A stretch of DNA of 64,000 nucleotides. Source: Amaranthus tricolor. Taxonomy: Eukaryota > Streptophyta > Magnoliopsida > Caryophyllales > Amaranthaceae. Numbering within the stretch: position 1 is the first letter of the stretch; every line of letters starts with the position of its first letter. The notes under the pieces were generated by a model, which worked only from the letters and a program-made list of their open reading frames with translations, had not been told where the DNA came from and searched no databases. The stretch is taken from contig NC_080062.1 of assembly GCF_026212465.1 (NCBI RefSeq), positions 6,505,678-6,569,677 on the forward strand, given 5' to 3'. Positions 33,191 to 45,583 of the stretch are shown here, piece by piece. The position numbers and the translations under genes were made by a program.

Positions 33191-34933
33191 CTTCCTCCTA
33201 TTTATTTTAAGTGTCTTACTTAACTTATGCACTCTATCCAATGAACATATTCAATCCTTAATATATCTCATTATGTATAATTAAAAATTATAAAAAGTTG
33301 ATATAAATAAATTTTACAATTTAAAAGTAATAGATGAATCTATACTAATAATATACTAAAAGAGAAACCAAAAAACTACATCCTAAATGATATGGCTATA
33401 AAAGTCAATTCCGTTAATATAATAAACTTCATATTTAGACATATTCTATATAATAATATCAATCAATTAAATAAGTTAAAAGAATAAGTTATTATAAAAA
33501 TAATATTCGTAACTAATAAGATAAGCAAATTATGGAAGAATATTAAAGTTTGATATCATATATTGAAATATGTGTTACATCGTATTAACTATTTCAATCT
33601 TTATATGGTACGATATCTAATATTAGAATAGTCACACTAATTATATAAATTTAGTGAATACTCAACAAACAATATTGTCTTGAAAATTAGAGCTACGACT
33701 ATAATTGTTTACTAGAAATATACATTTTTGATTGAAAATTAGAACTAAGATATTAGCAAAAGTTTAAGCATCTTATATGAAATACGAGCTTAGTTACATC
33801 TACTCACCGGGTAATCTATCCATTACTTATAGATATTAAGAATAGCGAAATTGAACTCACCAATAAAAATGTATTTTATTTGTCTATTATTAATTGTTGG
33901 TAGTTTATCTGGTGTTAAAGTAAGTTTATTATTTAAATAATATCAATCATCACAAGACCATATTAACATTATACCATAATAAATTATATATTAGTCTAAT
34001 ATCAAAATTATAAATATGCTATATGGGGTTTTCTAAAAAAAACCAAAGAAGAAGAAAATTGCTATATTAGTAGTTTTCAATGAATATAAACTTTTTTACT
34101 ATAGAGATTATACATACAATATTTATCATAAAAATTTTTATAATAAAATTTCTCTATTTTCCATATAAACACTGATTTTTACTATGATATTTAAGTTGTA
34201 TAATTCATATACTTTTGAATTTAAAATTATCTTTAATTATCTTTATCATAGCGTAAAAAGTAAAAGAATAGCAATATTAATATCATTAATTCATTATTCT
34301 TCACAAGATCTCTTATTTCCCTGTTATTGCTCCATAAGTAATCACAAACACGTAAATAGTATCAATTATTTAGAAAGAGAATTCATAAAATAAACTTATA
34401 ATGTATAATTATTTTAATAAGTGATTCAAATAAAAACATATGGGTTTTTCTATATAAAAAAAGAAATGTCAAATGTTGTCAAGCTATATATAATGTAATA
34501 TTGAATAATTAATATCTTCATAAGGCGTTATAATTCCAAATTGTCATACATTTCATTTAATTACTCAATTAACAAAAATTTTCCTACGCCATTACATCTA
34601 TTGATAATAATCATAATACTTTTATCATTTATGAAATACTTGATAATAATCATAATGCTTCTATCATTTATAAAATATCTTACTTTATGTCATCAAGAAT
34701 ACAAAAAGCACTCATAAGTTTAAAAAATTAAGATACTATATTACTTTCTCTCACACATCAAATATTATTTTGTCTACATTTACCATAGTTAACAAAATAT
34801 CATGATAATTTAAACTAATTTTGTTATATTTAAGATATTTTTTAAAGTTTTTTTAATTATCCGTGCTTGGCATGGGATTCAAGCTAGTAGTATCCTAAAA
34901 GTAAATGAGACACCTAAAGTGAATATGAGAGAA
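33191..34933. mobile_element. Stowaway MITE (family B) split by a Helitron
   Basis: The left part 33191-33338 (CTTCCTCCTATTTATTTTAA...) and right part 34888-34933 together match the MITE at 49112-49348, including CACTCTATCCAATG and AAAGTAAATGRGACAC. The two parts are separated by 1549 bp. Confidence 0.85.
33339..34887 (+). mobile_element. non-autonomous Helitron inserted in a Stowaway MITE
   Basis: 1549 bp. It begins TCTATACTAATAATATAC after a host A and ends ...CCGTGCTTGGCATGGGATTC then AAGCTAG before a host T. The 3' end has the expected short hairpin (CCGTGC/GCATGG) some 10 bases before CTAG, and insertion is between A and T without target duplication. Excising it restores the interior of the MITE. 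It has no Rep or helicase coding. Confidence 0.85.
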
Positions 34934-35263
34934 TATTATTCTTGGCAAAAGTAACTAAGTAAAGGTCTATCTGGCCTCTAATTTTTTCCTACTTTAACTA
35001 TACTTATCTCTTTAAAAATTATAATAATTTTTTGAATACAAAAACTTTAATTTTTATTCTTATTCAAAATTTTCAACGTAGCGACCAAAACAGAACGCAT
35101 AAGTATTTTGGTCATACTACAAAAGAGGTGGCCTCTTCTCCAAGAAACCAACCAAAGCGACTCAATACAAGAGCACCAAAGTCGAAGCACTAACACACAC
35201 ATAGAGCGCGCACATAGAGATCGTAAAAGCTAAAGCCTACAATTCTACTTTTCTTCAAATACT
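34934..35263 (+). other. PAC1 promoter and 5'UTR first exon
   Basis: The transcribed leader probably lies in about 35150-35263. It ends at an ACT/GTAAGT donor that pairs with the acceptor before the PAC1 start codon. The transcription start is not determined. Confidence 0.55.
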
Positions 35264-36361
35264 GTAAGTTATCCCCTCCTTAATCTTCTCTTATTTCTGT
35301 AATTCATCTCATCCAATCTAGGTTTTCATTCATCTTTGATTCATCTCTCGTATTCGGGTTTAATGAACACACATTGAATAATCTATAGCAAATTAATATT
35401 GATTTAGCTAGTAAGGAATTTAATGGACACTTACGATTTGTGATTTGAATTAATTATCAATGTAGCTAGATGAATATGGTTTTGAATTGAGTTATGAATT
35501 TAATGCAGACTTACATGAGTGCATTGTTTGAACTCGGTTAATTATTCTGAAAGTTCGATTTTTTTTGCATAAATCTGGGTATTGCCAAATGGGTATTTTT
35601 ATTTTCTAGGGTTGTTCATGAACTAATTTTTGATTGGACTGTGTTTTGATTGATAAATGAGATTGATGAGAAACTGTTGGAATCTTTGGTTCTTTTGTTT
35701 TGTAATCTCAATGATAATTGAGATCATAGTGTTAACAATGTTGTATTACCATGATTTACAAAGGGTTTACAGTTTATTCAACAGTGTGGTTTTCTCTGTA
35801 CCCAAATCACAAATTTTGAATTGGGGATCTTTTTCTTTAGAAAATCGAGCTGGGAATATTTTCAATCCGATCATGATAGTTATAATTTAGGAAAGTTGTT
35901 TTCTGGATTGGATGTCCAATATGAGGCTGTTCCGATTCATAATCCATATCTACCACTTGCCCCTTTGAATTTGCTACATCTTGAAATTTGGAGTAAGGGC
36001 GTATGTACTTGTTGTAGCGGGATTACATATGGACTATAGTAATATGTCCTGTTAATCATGTGTATCTCTTATTTATATGAAGTTGCGGCGGATGTTTGAT
36101 ACCCAGAGTCAATCAAAAACAACCTCTTTGTTATCGCTAATAAAGGTAAGGTTGCATAAATCTGACCCCCTAAATTTCACCCTAGGTGGAAGCTACTTAT
36201 TGGCATTGGCATAATGGAATGTTGTTACTGTTATTGTAATGAATATAGAAGTTCCCATGCCAATATGGCTTGCTATGTACTTATATTTATTGGTTGGTTG
36301 TCATAATTAGTTGTATATGTATGTGATTCACTCATTCATGATTGTTACTATCCCCTTGTAG
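35264..36361 (+). other. 5'UTR intron of PAC1
   Basis: GTAAGTTATC at 35264 and CCCCTTGTAG ending at 36361 bound a 1.1-kb T-rich intron. Only 6 nt separate the acceptor from the ATG at 36368. Confidence 0.75.
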
Positions 36362-36367
36362 TGAATC

Positions 36368-37120
36368 ATGTCTCGGAGGTATGATAGCCGCACAACAATC
36401 TTTTCTCCGGAAGGTAGGCTTTACCAAGTTGAGTATGCCATGGAGGCTATAGGGAATGCTGGAAGTGCCATAGGTATATTAGCAAAAGACGGGGTTGTTT
36501 TGGTTGGTGAGAAGAAAGTTACTTCTAAGCTTCTTCAGACCTCCACTTCACCCGAGAAGATGTACAAGATCGATGATCATGTAGCTTGTGCTGTTGCCGG
36601 TATAATGTCTGATGCCAACATCCTTATCAACACAGCTCGACTCCAAGCTCAGCGTTACACTTTTTCGTACCAAGAACCAATGCCAGTCGAGCAGTTGGTT
36701 CAATCACTGTGTGACACCAAGCAAGGGTACACACAGTTTGGTGGGCTTCGTCCTTTTGGTGTTTCTTTTCTGTTTGCTGGATGGGACAAGAATTACGGGT
36801 TCCAACTTTATATGAGTGACCCGAGTGGAAATTATGGCGGGTGGAAAGCGACCGCAATTGGAGCTAACAATCAAGCTGCACAGTCGATGCTTAAGCAGGA
36901 CTACAAAGATGATATCAACCGAGAAGACGCTGTTCAGCTCGCACTAAAGGTTCTCAGTAAGACGATGGACAGCACGAGTCTTACCTCTGAGAAGCTTGAA
37001 TTGGCCGAGCTTTTCACACTACCGTCTGGAAAAGTCAAGTACCAGGTACACTCTCCAGAATCCTTGGACAAGTTATTGGTTAAATCCGGACTGACTCAAG
37101 TTCCTGCAGAAGCTTCTTGA
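36368..37120 (+). CDS. PAC1: 20S proteasome subunit alpha-3 (alpha type-4)
   Basis: A single 250-aa coding exon, the exact family length. It starts with the alpha-type N-terminal signature [27 protein letters not shown] (RYD...[13 protein letters not shown]), which closes the gate of the 20S core. It then has the Ntn-hydrolase-fold body with [15 protein letters not shown] and the conserved [13 protein letters not shown] and [16 protein letters not shown] blocks. Alpha subunits form the outer rings and are not proteolytic. The start follows a 5'UTR intron, a common arrangement for highly expressed plant genes. No defect was seen. Confidence 0.96.
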   Translation: MSRRYDSRTTIFSPEGRLYQVEYAMEAIGNAGSAIGILAKDGVVLVGEKKVTSKLLQTSTSPEKMYKIDDHVACAVAGIMSDANILINTARLQAQRYTFSYQEPMPVEQLVQSLCDTKQGYTQFGGLRPFGVSFLFAGWDKNYGFQLYMSDPSGNYGGWKATAIGANNQAAQSMLKQDYKDDINREDAVQLALKVLSKTMDSTSLTSEKLELAELFTLPSGKVKYQVHSPESLDKLLVKSGLTQVPAEAS

Positions 37121-37506
37121 GTCGGGTTATTTAGTATCGTTCAGATTTGCTACATTGTCAAATACTATCTTGTATTACTCATTATTAGGTATCATTTTAT
37201 GTTACTTGAATTTGTGTCTTTGTTGAAGAACCTTTATAAGGCACACTTCCGATTTATTAGCTGTTGATCAGTCCTGAAACTGTTTTCGACTCTGTTAAGG
37301 TGTAGTTTATCTGTTTGATGGCGTAAATGATGCTTGTTAGAACAATTTGCTTATCCGTCTTCCAAATTCTTTACCGGAGTTTTTCATGAACAGTGAGTTA
37401 CCAGTCGATCCGTCAGTTGCTGATGACAGTAATCTGTACTTGCCATTAGCATATTAGTCGATAGAGGTTTGATTACCATCGTCTCTCGAACACTTTAGGG
37501 TATGTC

Positions 37507-37932
37507 TAGGGGTGTTCAATGGGCCGGACCCTCATATTGAGCCCTTATCCAGCCATTTTTAGAAGGACTTTGTAAGGGTCGGGCAGAAAATGGGTCGAGC
37601 CCCAAACGGGCTATATTATAATTAAAATGAAGCGGGCTATAAAAGGGCTCAATAAGGGCCGAAAACGGGCCTTTGTGAATAACATAATGTATAATTTAAA
37701 TATTATAAATGACAATGTCAATGAAATTATTAATATTTTTTCAATTTATTTATTATAAATGATATTTTAATGATTATAGATTGATAAATGAGAATTAAAA
37801 TAATTTTTAGTAGCAAAAATGGGCTGTGTTGGGCTTTCAAAAATCGACCCATTTTAAATATAAAGGGCCCTTATCCGGCCCGACTCGGCCCATATTTACT
37901 TAAGCCCACCCCGGCCCGTTGAACACCCCCTA
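37507..37932. mobile_element. hAT MITE, GGGCCGG family, copy 1
   Basis: 426 bp with an exact 8-bp target duplication GGTATGTC (37499-37506, 37933-37940). Ends TAGGGGTGTTCAATGGGCCG and CCCGTTGAACACCCCCTA form a good inverted repeat. Subterminal regions are rich in GGGCCGG and GCCCGAC words. Non-coding. A relative lies at 56760-57205. Confidence 0.9.
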
Positions 37933-37940
37933 GGTATGTC

Positions 37941-39502
37941 GTTTGTGTTGCCTGACATTCAGTAGATTAACCTTCACGACTCTACCAATTACTTTGTTAT
38001 TACCAAATTTGTATGACATTGTCTATATCAAATACAACACCAAATGGGTTGGTGAAGCTCAAGTACTAAAGGTGTTCATTTGGGTTATTGGGTTAATTTC
38101 GGGTTAAGTGTTGCGAGTCAGTTTAAAATTGGGTTTTGCGTCAATATTGGTTTTTACATAATTGTAAATCTAATTTTAAATTGGGTCAAATCGAATTCAT
38201 TTATAAGATTGGATAAGTATTAAATTGTTGGATCTATTTTAGACACATCTATCAAACACGCAGAGGAAATCCACTATTTTTGCATCACAGTATCACATAT
38301 GATCAATAGGCTGGAAACTAAATACAAAGTATACATTCCTGGCTATGGTATTATCCAAGACAAAAAGTTTTCGAGCCGTGCATTAGGAGTTTTCGCGTCA
38401 TACAATAATTTGTGTTTGGTAGTTGATATTTTTTATTCTGACTGTTTTAATAGTTAAATTTTTTTAATTTTATTGAGGTTGAATGCAATTGTAAACGGTC
38501 GAATATAGATATTTATAGACTCTTTCTAAATTAAGAGAAACAAAGAGAATATTAAACAATATGTAGGGACTATTTCCAAAATATATAAAGGTAGAATTTA
38601 TTGTTTCTTATGAGGAACCCATAAAATTGTGATAATATAAATTTATATACGCTTGGTTAAGAGTAAGAGTAGTAAAAACGGTACCTTTTGAGTATTGGTC
38701 TTGTCTCAATTAAAAAGCAATTATTACTTTAGATAAGCTCATGGATTCAATCCTTACTTAGACCACCCTTCCTTCAGTCTACCTGATAATAATAAAATTT
38801 ATGCCTTTCAACTTAGAAGTTGAGGGTTCAAGCTCCCTACTAGTGACACTTTGAGGCGATCGTCTATTCATAGAACTCTACAAGTCTAGTGCCCCTTAGG
38901 TAATTTATCTCTTTAATCAATAAACATTATTTAATTACTCCAATATAATTAATTGACTCACTTAGAGGAAGTTTCAAAAACCTTACCTTCGTCAATGTCA
39001 ATGATAATAAAAAAGTTGTTTGTTGTTTCTTATTGACCCTTGATAAAAAATAAGTACACATGAATTAATACGTCATTTTAATGCGATTTATTATAATCCA
39101 AAACAAAAAACTATAAATTATATCGATATATCTCTTAAACTAATAAATATAAAAATAATACCAAATTGAAATACTAAAAACTTAAAAATTATAACAAAAA
39201 ATGGGAAGCTAGCTTAACCATTCCTTAGCTACAACCAACATGTTTCTTTTCTATGATTCTTAACCATGGAAAGAAAATTTTCCTTTTGAACAACCATGAC
39301 TGATTCATTTACTATCATAAGAGGGACATATACTGAAGTAAAACTCATCACAGGAAGACTGTACAAAAGCATTTCCTTAATTAGACATAAGACATGTCCT
39401 TTAACTCGCCGATTTGTGTCGTTGCATAAAAACTTCTTCCTCTTTTCTTCCGTATGAACAAAACCGATAATGTATAGTTAATTACAAAGCATTATCCCTG
39501 TC
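37941..39502. other. spacer between PAC1 and KUP2 3' ends
   Basis: Convergent-gene spacer. 38078-38230 contains one end of another hAT-like repeat (AAAGGTGTTCATTTGGGTTA) without a recognised partner. 39200-39502 is the presumptive KUP2 3'UTR. No gene. Confidence 0.5.
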
Positions 39503-42500
39503 TTAAACAACATAGACCATGCCAACCTCGAGCAGCGACACCGGTGGAACCCTTAGAGCAACATCAGGTCCTCGGCAGTTCCTCCTCAAAAAATTGTACC
39601 CGAAATTTATGGCTAAGCTCTTAGGAAAAGATGATCCTTGTTTCGCTCTGACATGAGAATGACCTATTATGAATGCACTCCCGGCTTGCTGAGCATCCCA
39701 GAGATCGTCTAATTCTTGCAGCATTTGAACTTCATTCTCGTCACATCCCCATGTTTCGTCAGAAAATCTCACTCGTCGTTTGATTGGCTCCATTTCTGTG
39801 ATATCCCCTATGCTCCCAACTGTCGGTAGTCCGATGGAGACGCTTGCTGGTTGTGGGTTTTCATCGATCTCGTATGGAGGTTCACGTGAGTATCTGATCG
39901 TGTTTGTAATTGCTAAGTGACACGCATTAGGTTCGTTGTCCTGTGCTTCATTGAATTCGTAGGACTGTCGACCTTCTCTATGGTCTTGAGCCCAGTCGAA
40001 ACGAATGAATTCATCCAACTTGGCGGCTAGCTCGGACTCAAAGGAGTCGATGTCTTGGTGGACGTCACGATACCCATATCGGATAATGCAACGATAAGAG
40101 CGGTGGGCAGGGGGACCTACACGGCTAATAAGGTATCTCTCGGCTGGGGGTACATAGGGAACAGGAACAGACTTCACACACACAAAGACCAGTATCTTGT
40201 GGTAGGCAGGGAGATTGGTGACAAAGCGAGAGAAGTTCGCGGGGATGCCTGAAGTGAGGTCAGTAAAGACCATCCCGATGCCCGGGACTCGAGATATTCC
40301 TAGGCTTGGACCTAAGGCTAGCAACCAGTCCAAGGAGACTTTGTTGTGGAGATCGAATTCATATTTTTTGATCGTGGCGTAGTGCCATACAAACATGATT
40401 GTCATGAGGATGAGGGCTAGCAGGATCGGAAGCCAAGCACCCTCGGAAAATTTCACTAGAGACGCTGAGAAATAGAGGATTTCGATTGAGCCGAAAAAGA
40501 GAAGGAAACACAAGGCCAACATCGGAGGTTTATGCCAGCATAGAACAATGACCAACGACATTAGGCATGTTGTCACCAGCATCACTGTCATCACAGCTAA
40601 ACCTGTACGATAGTTCGGAACGACATTAGGTCCCTACGGATCTCGCAAATAATAAAGATATAAAGGAAAAAGATTCTCATCCCGTCTTAAAGATTTAGAA
40701 CACTGTCACAAGTTCACTAATCTCTTTGCAAATCGCGAATCAGAAAAAGCGAATTATAGTCAGTTTTGGGCTATTTTAAGGTCATTTTGAGCAGATCACA
40801 AATTCAAAAAGCGAATTAACTGGCGAATTAAATTACAACGATCTAGAACAAGCAAGAAATGTAGAGATCACCTGATGCATTTCCTAAGTGTTTAGTATCT
40901 CGGAATCCGATTGTGACAGCAATACAGAGAACCATCAGTATCCAGTTGATCTCGGGGATGTATATTTGGCCATGTATCTTATCTGATGTGTGAATTACTT
41001 TGACTCGGGGAAAACAACCAAGTGACTGGCTCTGGTTAATGATCGAGAATGTCCCACTTATAATTGCTTGGCTTCCCACAACGGAAGCAAGTATTGCTAC
41101 CAAAATTACGGGCCATTTGACCTTTTCTGCACACGTAAGTTTCAGTGTCAATTGTCTTACTGCTAGAACCAATTACATAGTTCGTAAAGTGAAAGGACAT
41201 AAACTATGGACATAAAATGGCCTTCTAATAACAAAGAGGTTGTTTATGGCTAACCTTTGATCATGAAAATCATCTACTACAAATAAATTAGAAGTGCACG
41301 TGGTATAATGAGTTGTCTTACAGTCAATTATTATCCAAAACCAAAGAATTAGGAATCTTGGAAACAACACGTTAAAATAAAAAAAGTTAAGCATAGGACA
41401 ATTAAGGTACCGGGAACAGAGAGGTAAAAGCTGATAGCGTCGACGTTCTCGTGATGCATGGAAAGATAAGCTGCTTGACCCATGTAAGCTAGTATGAGGG
41501 TTGGATACACCAGAAAAGTGAAAGCAATCTGCAAAATTTAACCTTTCAAAATCCCATTTGTAGTAGTGTGCATTAAGTAATGAAGAGCAACATAGAGAAC
41601 AGAGATTTGTACAAAATGACTGAACAACTCTTCAATCGTGGAAGTTGCATAATGTACCTGAATCGCCATGTAAGAGAAGTGCCCTAAATCCGCAAACATC
41701 GCCTCAGAACCTGAAAAAAAAAATGTTATAAGATTGTTAGAATATATAACATATCTTAAGGCTTCAACCAAAAGCTTAAGTTTTTGGTTGAATTGGTTCC
41801 TTGATATGGTATTAGAGTCAGCGTGCCAAGAGGTCACGAGTCCAAATCTCAAACACCCCTTATGTACAGTGGAATATTTAGAGCCAGGTAAAAGGAGGGT
41901 CAATGCTGCATCCACACTTCTAACCCAAAGGACTCTCGTGTGAGGGGGCGTATTAGAGTATATAACATATTTTGGGCCTCAACCATCAGTTTAAGCTTTT
42001 GGTTGAGTTGGTTCTTTAACAAAGTTCATTGATGCAAAAGGGTACAAAAATCAGAAATCAATTTCATAACAATAAATGCATTCAAAATGCGCCTTAATAA
42101 AGAATTAGTGCATGCAGTGAAGTACTCAAATGAGCAAAAGGTTTTTACCTGTGATGCACAGCAGAACACCACCCAACGACATCCATCCGCTTATTGTAGT
42201 CTTCTTTAAGAACTTGTACATGTAATATGGAGATATAGCTTGATAAACATGTGGATTCCAATGAAGAATGTTATATAACCCTAGACCGCTTATGCATAGT
42301 AACCAGATCAAAACTACCGGTGCAAACACGAACCCCACTCGATGTGTACCGTAATGTTGTAGTGCAAAAAGACAGACTAAGATGAAGCATGTAAATGGAA
42401 TAACAGCATCTGCAAATGGGGTAGAGAAATCTAATCATAATGTGTTTTGACATGATGTAAAAGGCTCGAGTTTATTAGGGGTTGGATTTTGGAAATCGTT

Positions 42501-45500
42501 TCGACTGCACTTACACGATGCTTGAAAATCAGCAGGCTTGCATTAACAGTGTAAGACTATATAAATTACTTCCTCCGTTTCCATTATTTTTGCTATTGAT
42601 AGTCTGATAGTGACATTTTCCCACACAACATGTCACAATCGGGATGTGAATATTTCAAATAGGAGTAAGTGTATCTTTTTCCATAAGTACACTGTTAATA
42701 ATTTTTTCACATAATTATGGACGCCAAACTATAATACTTATCTCTCCATCTAAAATATATATTCAATTATTGGCAGACCCATCAAGGGGCTTGGGACATG
42801 GGAGTTTACCGGTCCCACCATAAATTGAAACAAATACTGCTTTTTTTTAGAAAATTTGTAAATAAAATGTTGAATATCTTCGAGTAAAATACATCATGAA
42901 CATCGAGGACCCTCATAGTAAAATTGTTAGGTCCCCGCTATACTATGCTATCTAGTATATTATATCTTATGTCTCTTTGACTTAATCTCAACGAGAAAAA
43001 TTAACTTTATTGATTTGCACGGAAAAATAAGGCAAAAAATAAAAAGAAATACCGATTTTCTTAAGAACAAGTTTGCGGATATGATTAAAAGAGAGAGTGA
43101 GATCAAATCTAAAATTAGAAATGTAACAAAATTAAAAGAACGACTCAAAACAAAAATACAGCAAAATCAAAAGGACATGGCGACATGAGATTATTTATTA
43201 AGTATCCACCACTCAGAGCTGTGGTCCTTGTGGACACACCAACAGCACTGCTGACACATGAAAAAAGAAAAGGTGCAGAAAAAATGCCACTAATCTACTC
43301 TCCACCCTGATGGTTAAGACAATTAGCTACATTTCAGTTTTGTAGTCAACTTACCAACTTTAAGCACTAACTTACGTTTCCTCTGTTTCTTTGAATTAGC
43401 ATCATATAATTCAAAAAATTCTTATGTCATATGGTGCGAACTCAAAAAATTCTTATACGCAATCTTATCCTTGTTAGTGATAATAAAGTTATTTCGGTTA
43501 ACCCTAAGATAATAAACATTACATGCAAGTTCATGTCAATTATAAATGCAGATGATTTAATAAGTCATTTTACTTAGTCCGTTATGATTCGGAAAATACA
43601 CAAACATGAAAAACTGATGGTGGACTGTAATAGTAGATTATAAAAGACTTACATTGATGATTCTCATGAGACATCAATGACTCGAGGCCAGAAACTGCAG
43701 TGAAAACTACATAAAAATGGAGAAAATGGCATCAGCAGGGTTCAAAAAGGAGACTGAAGAACTAACAAGTAACAACCAATGATGGCTAAGATCCAAAAGA
43801 TTGTACTCCCTCCGTCCCAAATGTTCTACATTTTTTTCGAATGTCTATTTTTCAATCAAACTATAATATAGTGTTGGAACAGAGGTAGTACTATGCAGTG
43901 GCGAATTCAAAATAAAATCAAAAGATGTCGAATAGATAAGACTTTAAACTGGGACAATGCTGTCACATACCAATATTTTAACCAACTTAACAAGTACACT
44001 TATTAGCATATTTAAAGATATAACTTTTTAAATGCTCACAATTGACAACATTGAATAAGGCCGCATCCGCCACTGGTACTACGTTTTAATGCAAAACTAT
44101 TTGTTTTAGTCATTTTCTCTAAAACAATCATTGAACAAACATGGAAACATCAATCTGAAAAACCACTTTCACATGAATGAGTGCAATTTCACTTCAAAAT
44201 ATACTAAATTTCCAACCAAATCTATCCAACACCGGAATTTTTAGTTAATTTAAGTCCCGATTTCATATCAAACCAACCAAAAATCGATCTTAAAATTTCT
44301 ATACCCTCCAAAATCGCTATCCAAACACATTGTTGAACTTAATCAACAGGTCTATAGAGGGACATTATACCAGAAATAGCAGGAGTAAGGAGTCCATCTC
44401 CAATAACCATACAAGTACCAAGAAGAACCAATATTAGCAATGCAGTATGCAAGCATCTATGCTTCTCTAGCACCATTTTAACTTTAGAAGTACTCTTAGT
44501 CTCAGGTGGGTGCTCCATCTTGTAAGTTGATACATCTTCATCAGATGCTTGCCTGTTTGGCAGAAGGCTCACTTTTGCATGCCTACATATTAAGGAATAA
44601 AGGGCAAAAGTACCACCTAAAATTCATACAAAAATTATTACTAATTAGAATTAATCTATGACTCTGTAAACTAAATCAACAAAAAGTATAAGCTGATAAG
44701 CTGATAGTTGAAATTTCAAGATATGTTGTATATTCTATCACACCCACTCACACGAGATCCTTTTGTATCTCCTCGTACTAAAATGAGGGATGGATTCAAG
44801 GCACACTCATGTGGCACACTGTATTCTAATACCATGTCAACGTACCAAATCAACCCAAAGCTTAAGCCTATGGTTGAAATTCCAAGATATGTTATATACT
44901 CTATCACACCTCTCACACGAGATCCTTTCGTATCTCCTATCTCCTCATAGATTCGATTCAAACCCATATGTCATACTGGCTTCGAATACCATGTCAACGA
45001 ACCAAATCAACCCAAATCTTAAGACAATGGTTGAAATTCCAAAATATGTTATATACTCAATATATCACATCCCTCACACGAGATCCCTTAGAAGTAACCG
45101 AATTCACCAAAAGTTTAAGCTCATGGTTAAAACCCAAAATATGTTATACTCCCTATTCTATCAAACTCTAATTGAAGTAATACAATTTTTGGTAATAATC
45201 AAAGTAACTAACTCTTACCTTCACCATTGTCATCTGCTCTTAGAACAATGAACACATACTTAAACAAAGGAAGTAAAGTAAGAGTCCAAAAAACAAATGA
45301 AAGAACCCCAAAAATTTCTTCATTAGTTTCAGAATGGTGAATGTCTTCTGCAAATGTACTCTTGAAAACATACAAAGGGGAAATACTTAAATCTCCATAT
45401 ACTACACCAAGGCTTTGATATGCTAACAACAAAACTGCCCTCCAAGATTTATCCTACCAATGAAAAAAAGATTACAACTTTAATAAAAATCGACACTTTA

Positions 45501-45583
45501 AATCAATTTATGCACAAATACATATAAATTTAGTCAGTTACCTTATTATTGTTGGAACCCCAGCAGTTACTATTAATATCCAT
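39503..45583 (-). CDS. KUP2: KUP/HAK/KT potassium transporter, KUP2-like, 9 exons
   Basis: Exons: 45542-45583, 45219-45453, 44371-44616, 43653-43706, 42149-42409, 41658-41710, 41411-41528, 40872-41126, 39503-40602. All are GT-AG and the joined frame encodes 787 aa, normal for the family. The K_trans signature [20 protein letters not shown] is in exon 2, followed by [76 protein letters not shown] and GRNASG-type blocks, then the long cytosolic C terminus with RRVRFSDE. About 12 membrane helices are expected. These proteins move K+ (with H+) across plasma or tonoplast membranes. Loop sequences such as [20 protein letters not shown] suggest the KUP2 branch of cluster II, linked to cell expansion. 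Introns carry TRIM and Stowaway elements; the coding sequence looks intact. Confidence 0.94.
41735..42021 (+). mobile_element. complete TRIM element in a KUP2 intron
   Basis: Direct terminal repeats of 72 bp (41735-41806, TGTTAGAATATATAACATAT...TTGATA) and 71 bp (41951-42021, ...TTTAACA). A primer binding site TGGTATTAGAGTC follows directly at 41807, and a purine tract TGTGAGGGGG precedes the second repeat. Flanks AAGAT and AAGTT are a likely 5-bp duplication with one change. It lies in the intron between the 42149-42409 and 41658-41710 exons, antisense to the gene. Confidence 0.85.
43806..43888. mobile_element. short Stowaway deletion derivative in a KUP2 intron
   Basis: 83 bp flanked by TA; CTCCCTCCGTCCCAAATGTT against the inverse ...GTTGGAACAGAGGTAG. 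Confidence 0.7.
44690..45171 (-). mobile_element. tandem TRIM array with four terminal repeats in a KUP2 intron
   Basis: Four repeat units in minus orientation: a partial one ending at 44740, full ones at 44835-44906 and 44992-45067, and a degraded one at about 45102-45171. They alternate with ~85-95 bp internal segments. Each full unit reads (minus) TGATAGAGTATATAACATAT...GTTGACA and is followed by a TGGTATTAGAA-like primer site. This is an LTR-int-LTR-int-LTR chain rather than separate insertions. Confidence 0.75.

Noticed and set aside
24255..42021. tRNA-derived SINE interpretation of the repeated GTTCGAATCTC-containing repeats
   Set aside because: A B-box-like word is present, but there is no convincing A box or poly(A) tail; terminal repeats, primer site and purine tract fit TRIM better.
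39503..45583. Possibility that KUP2 is a pseudogene because its introns contain several repeats
   Set aside because: All nine exons join in frame with GT-AG borders and give a full-length, motif-complete protein.
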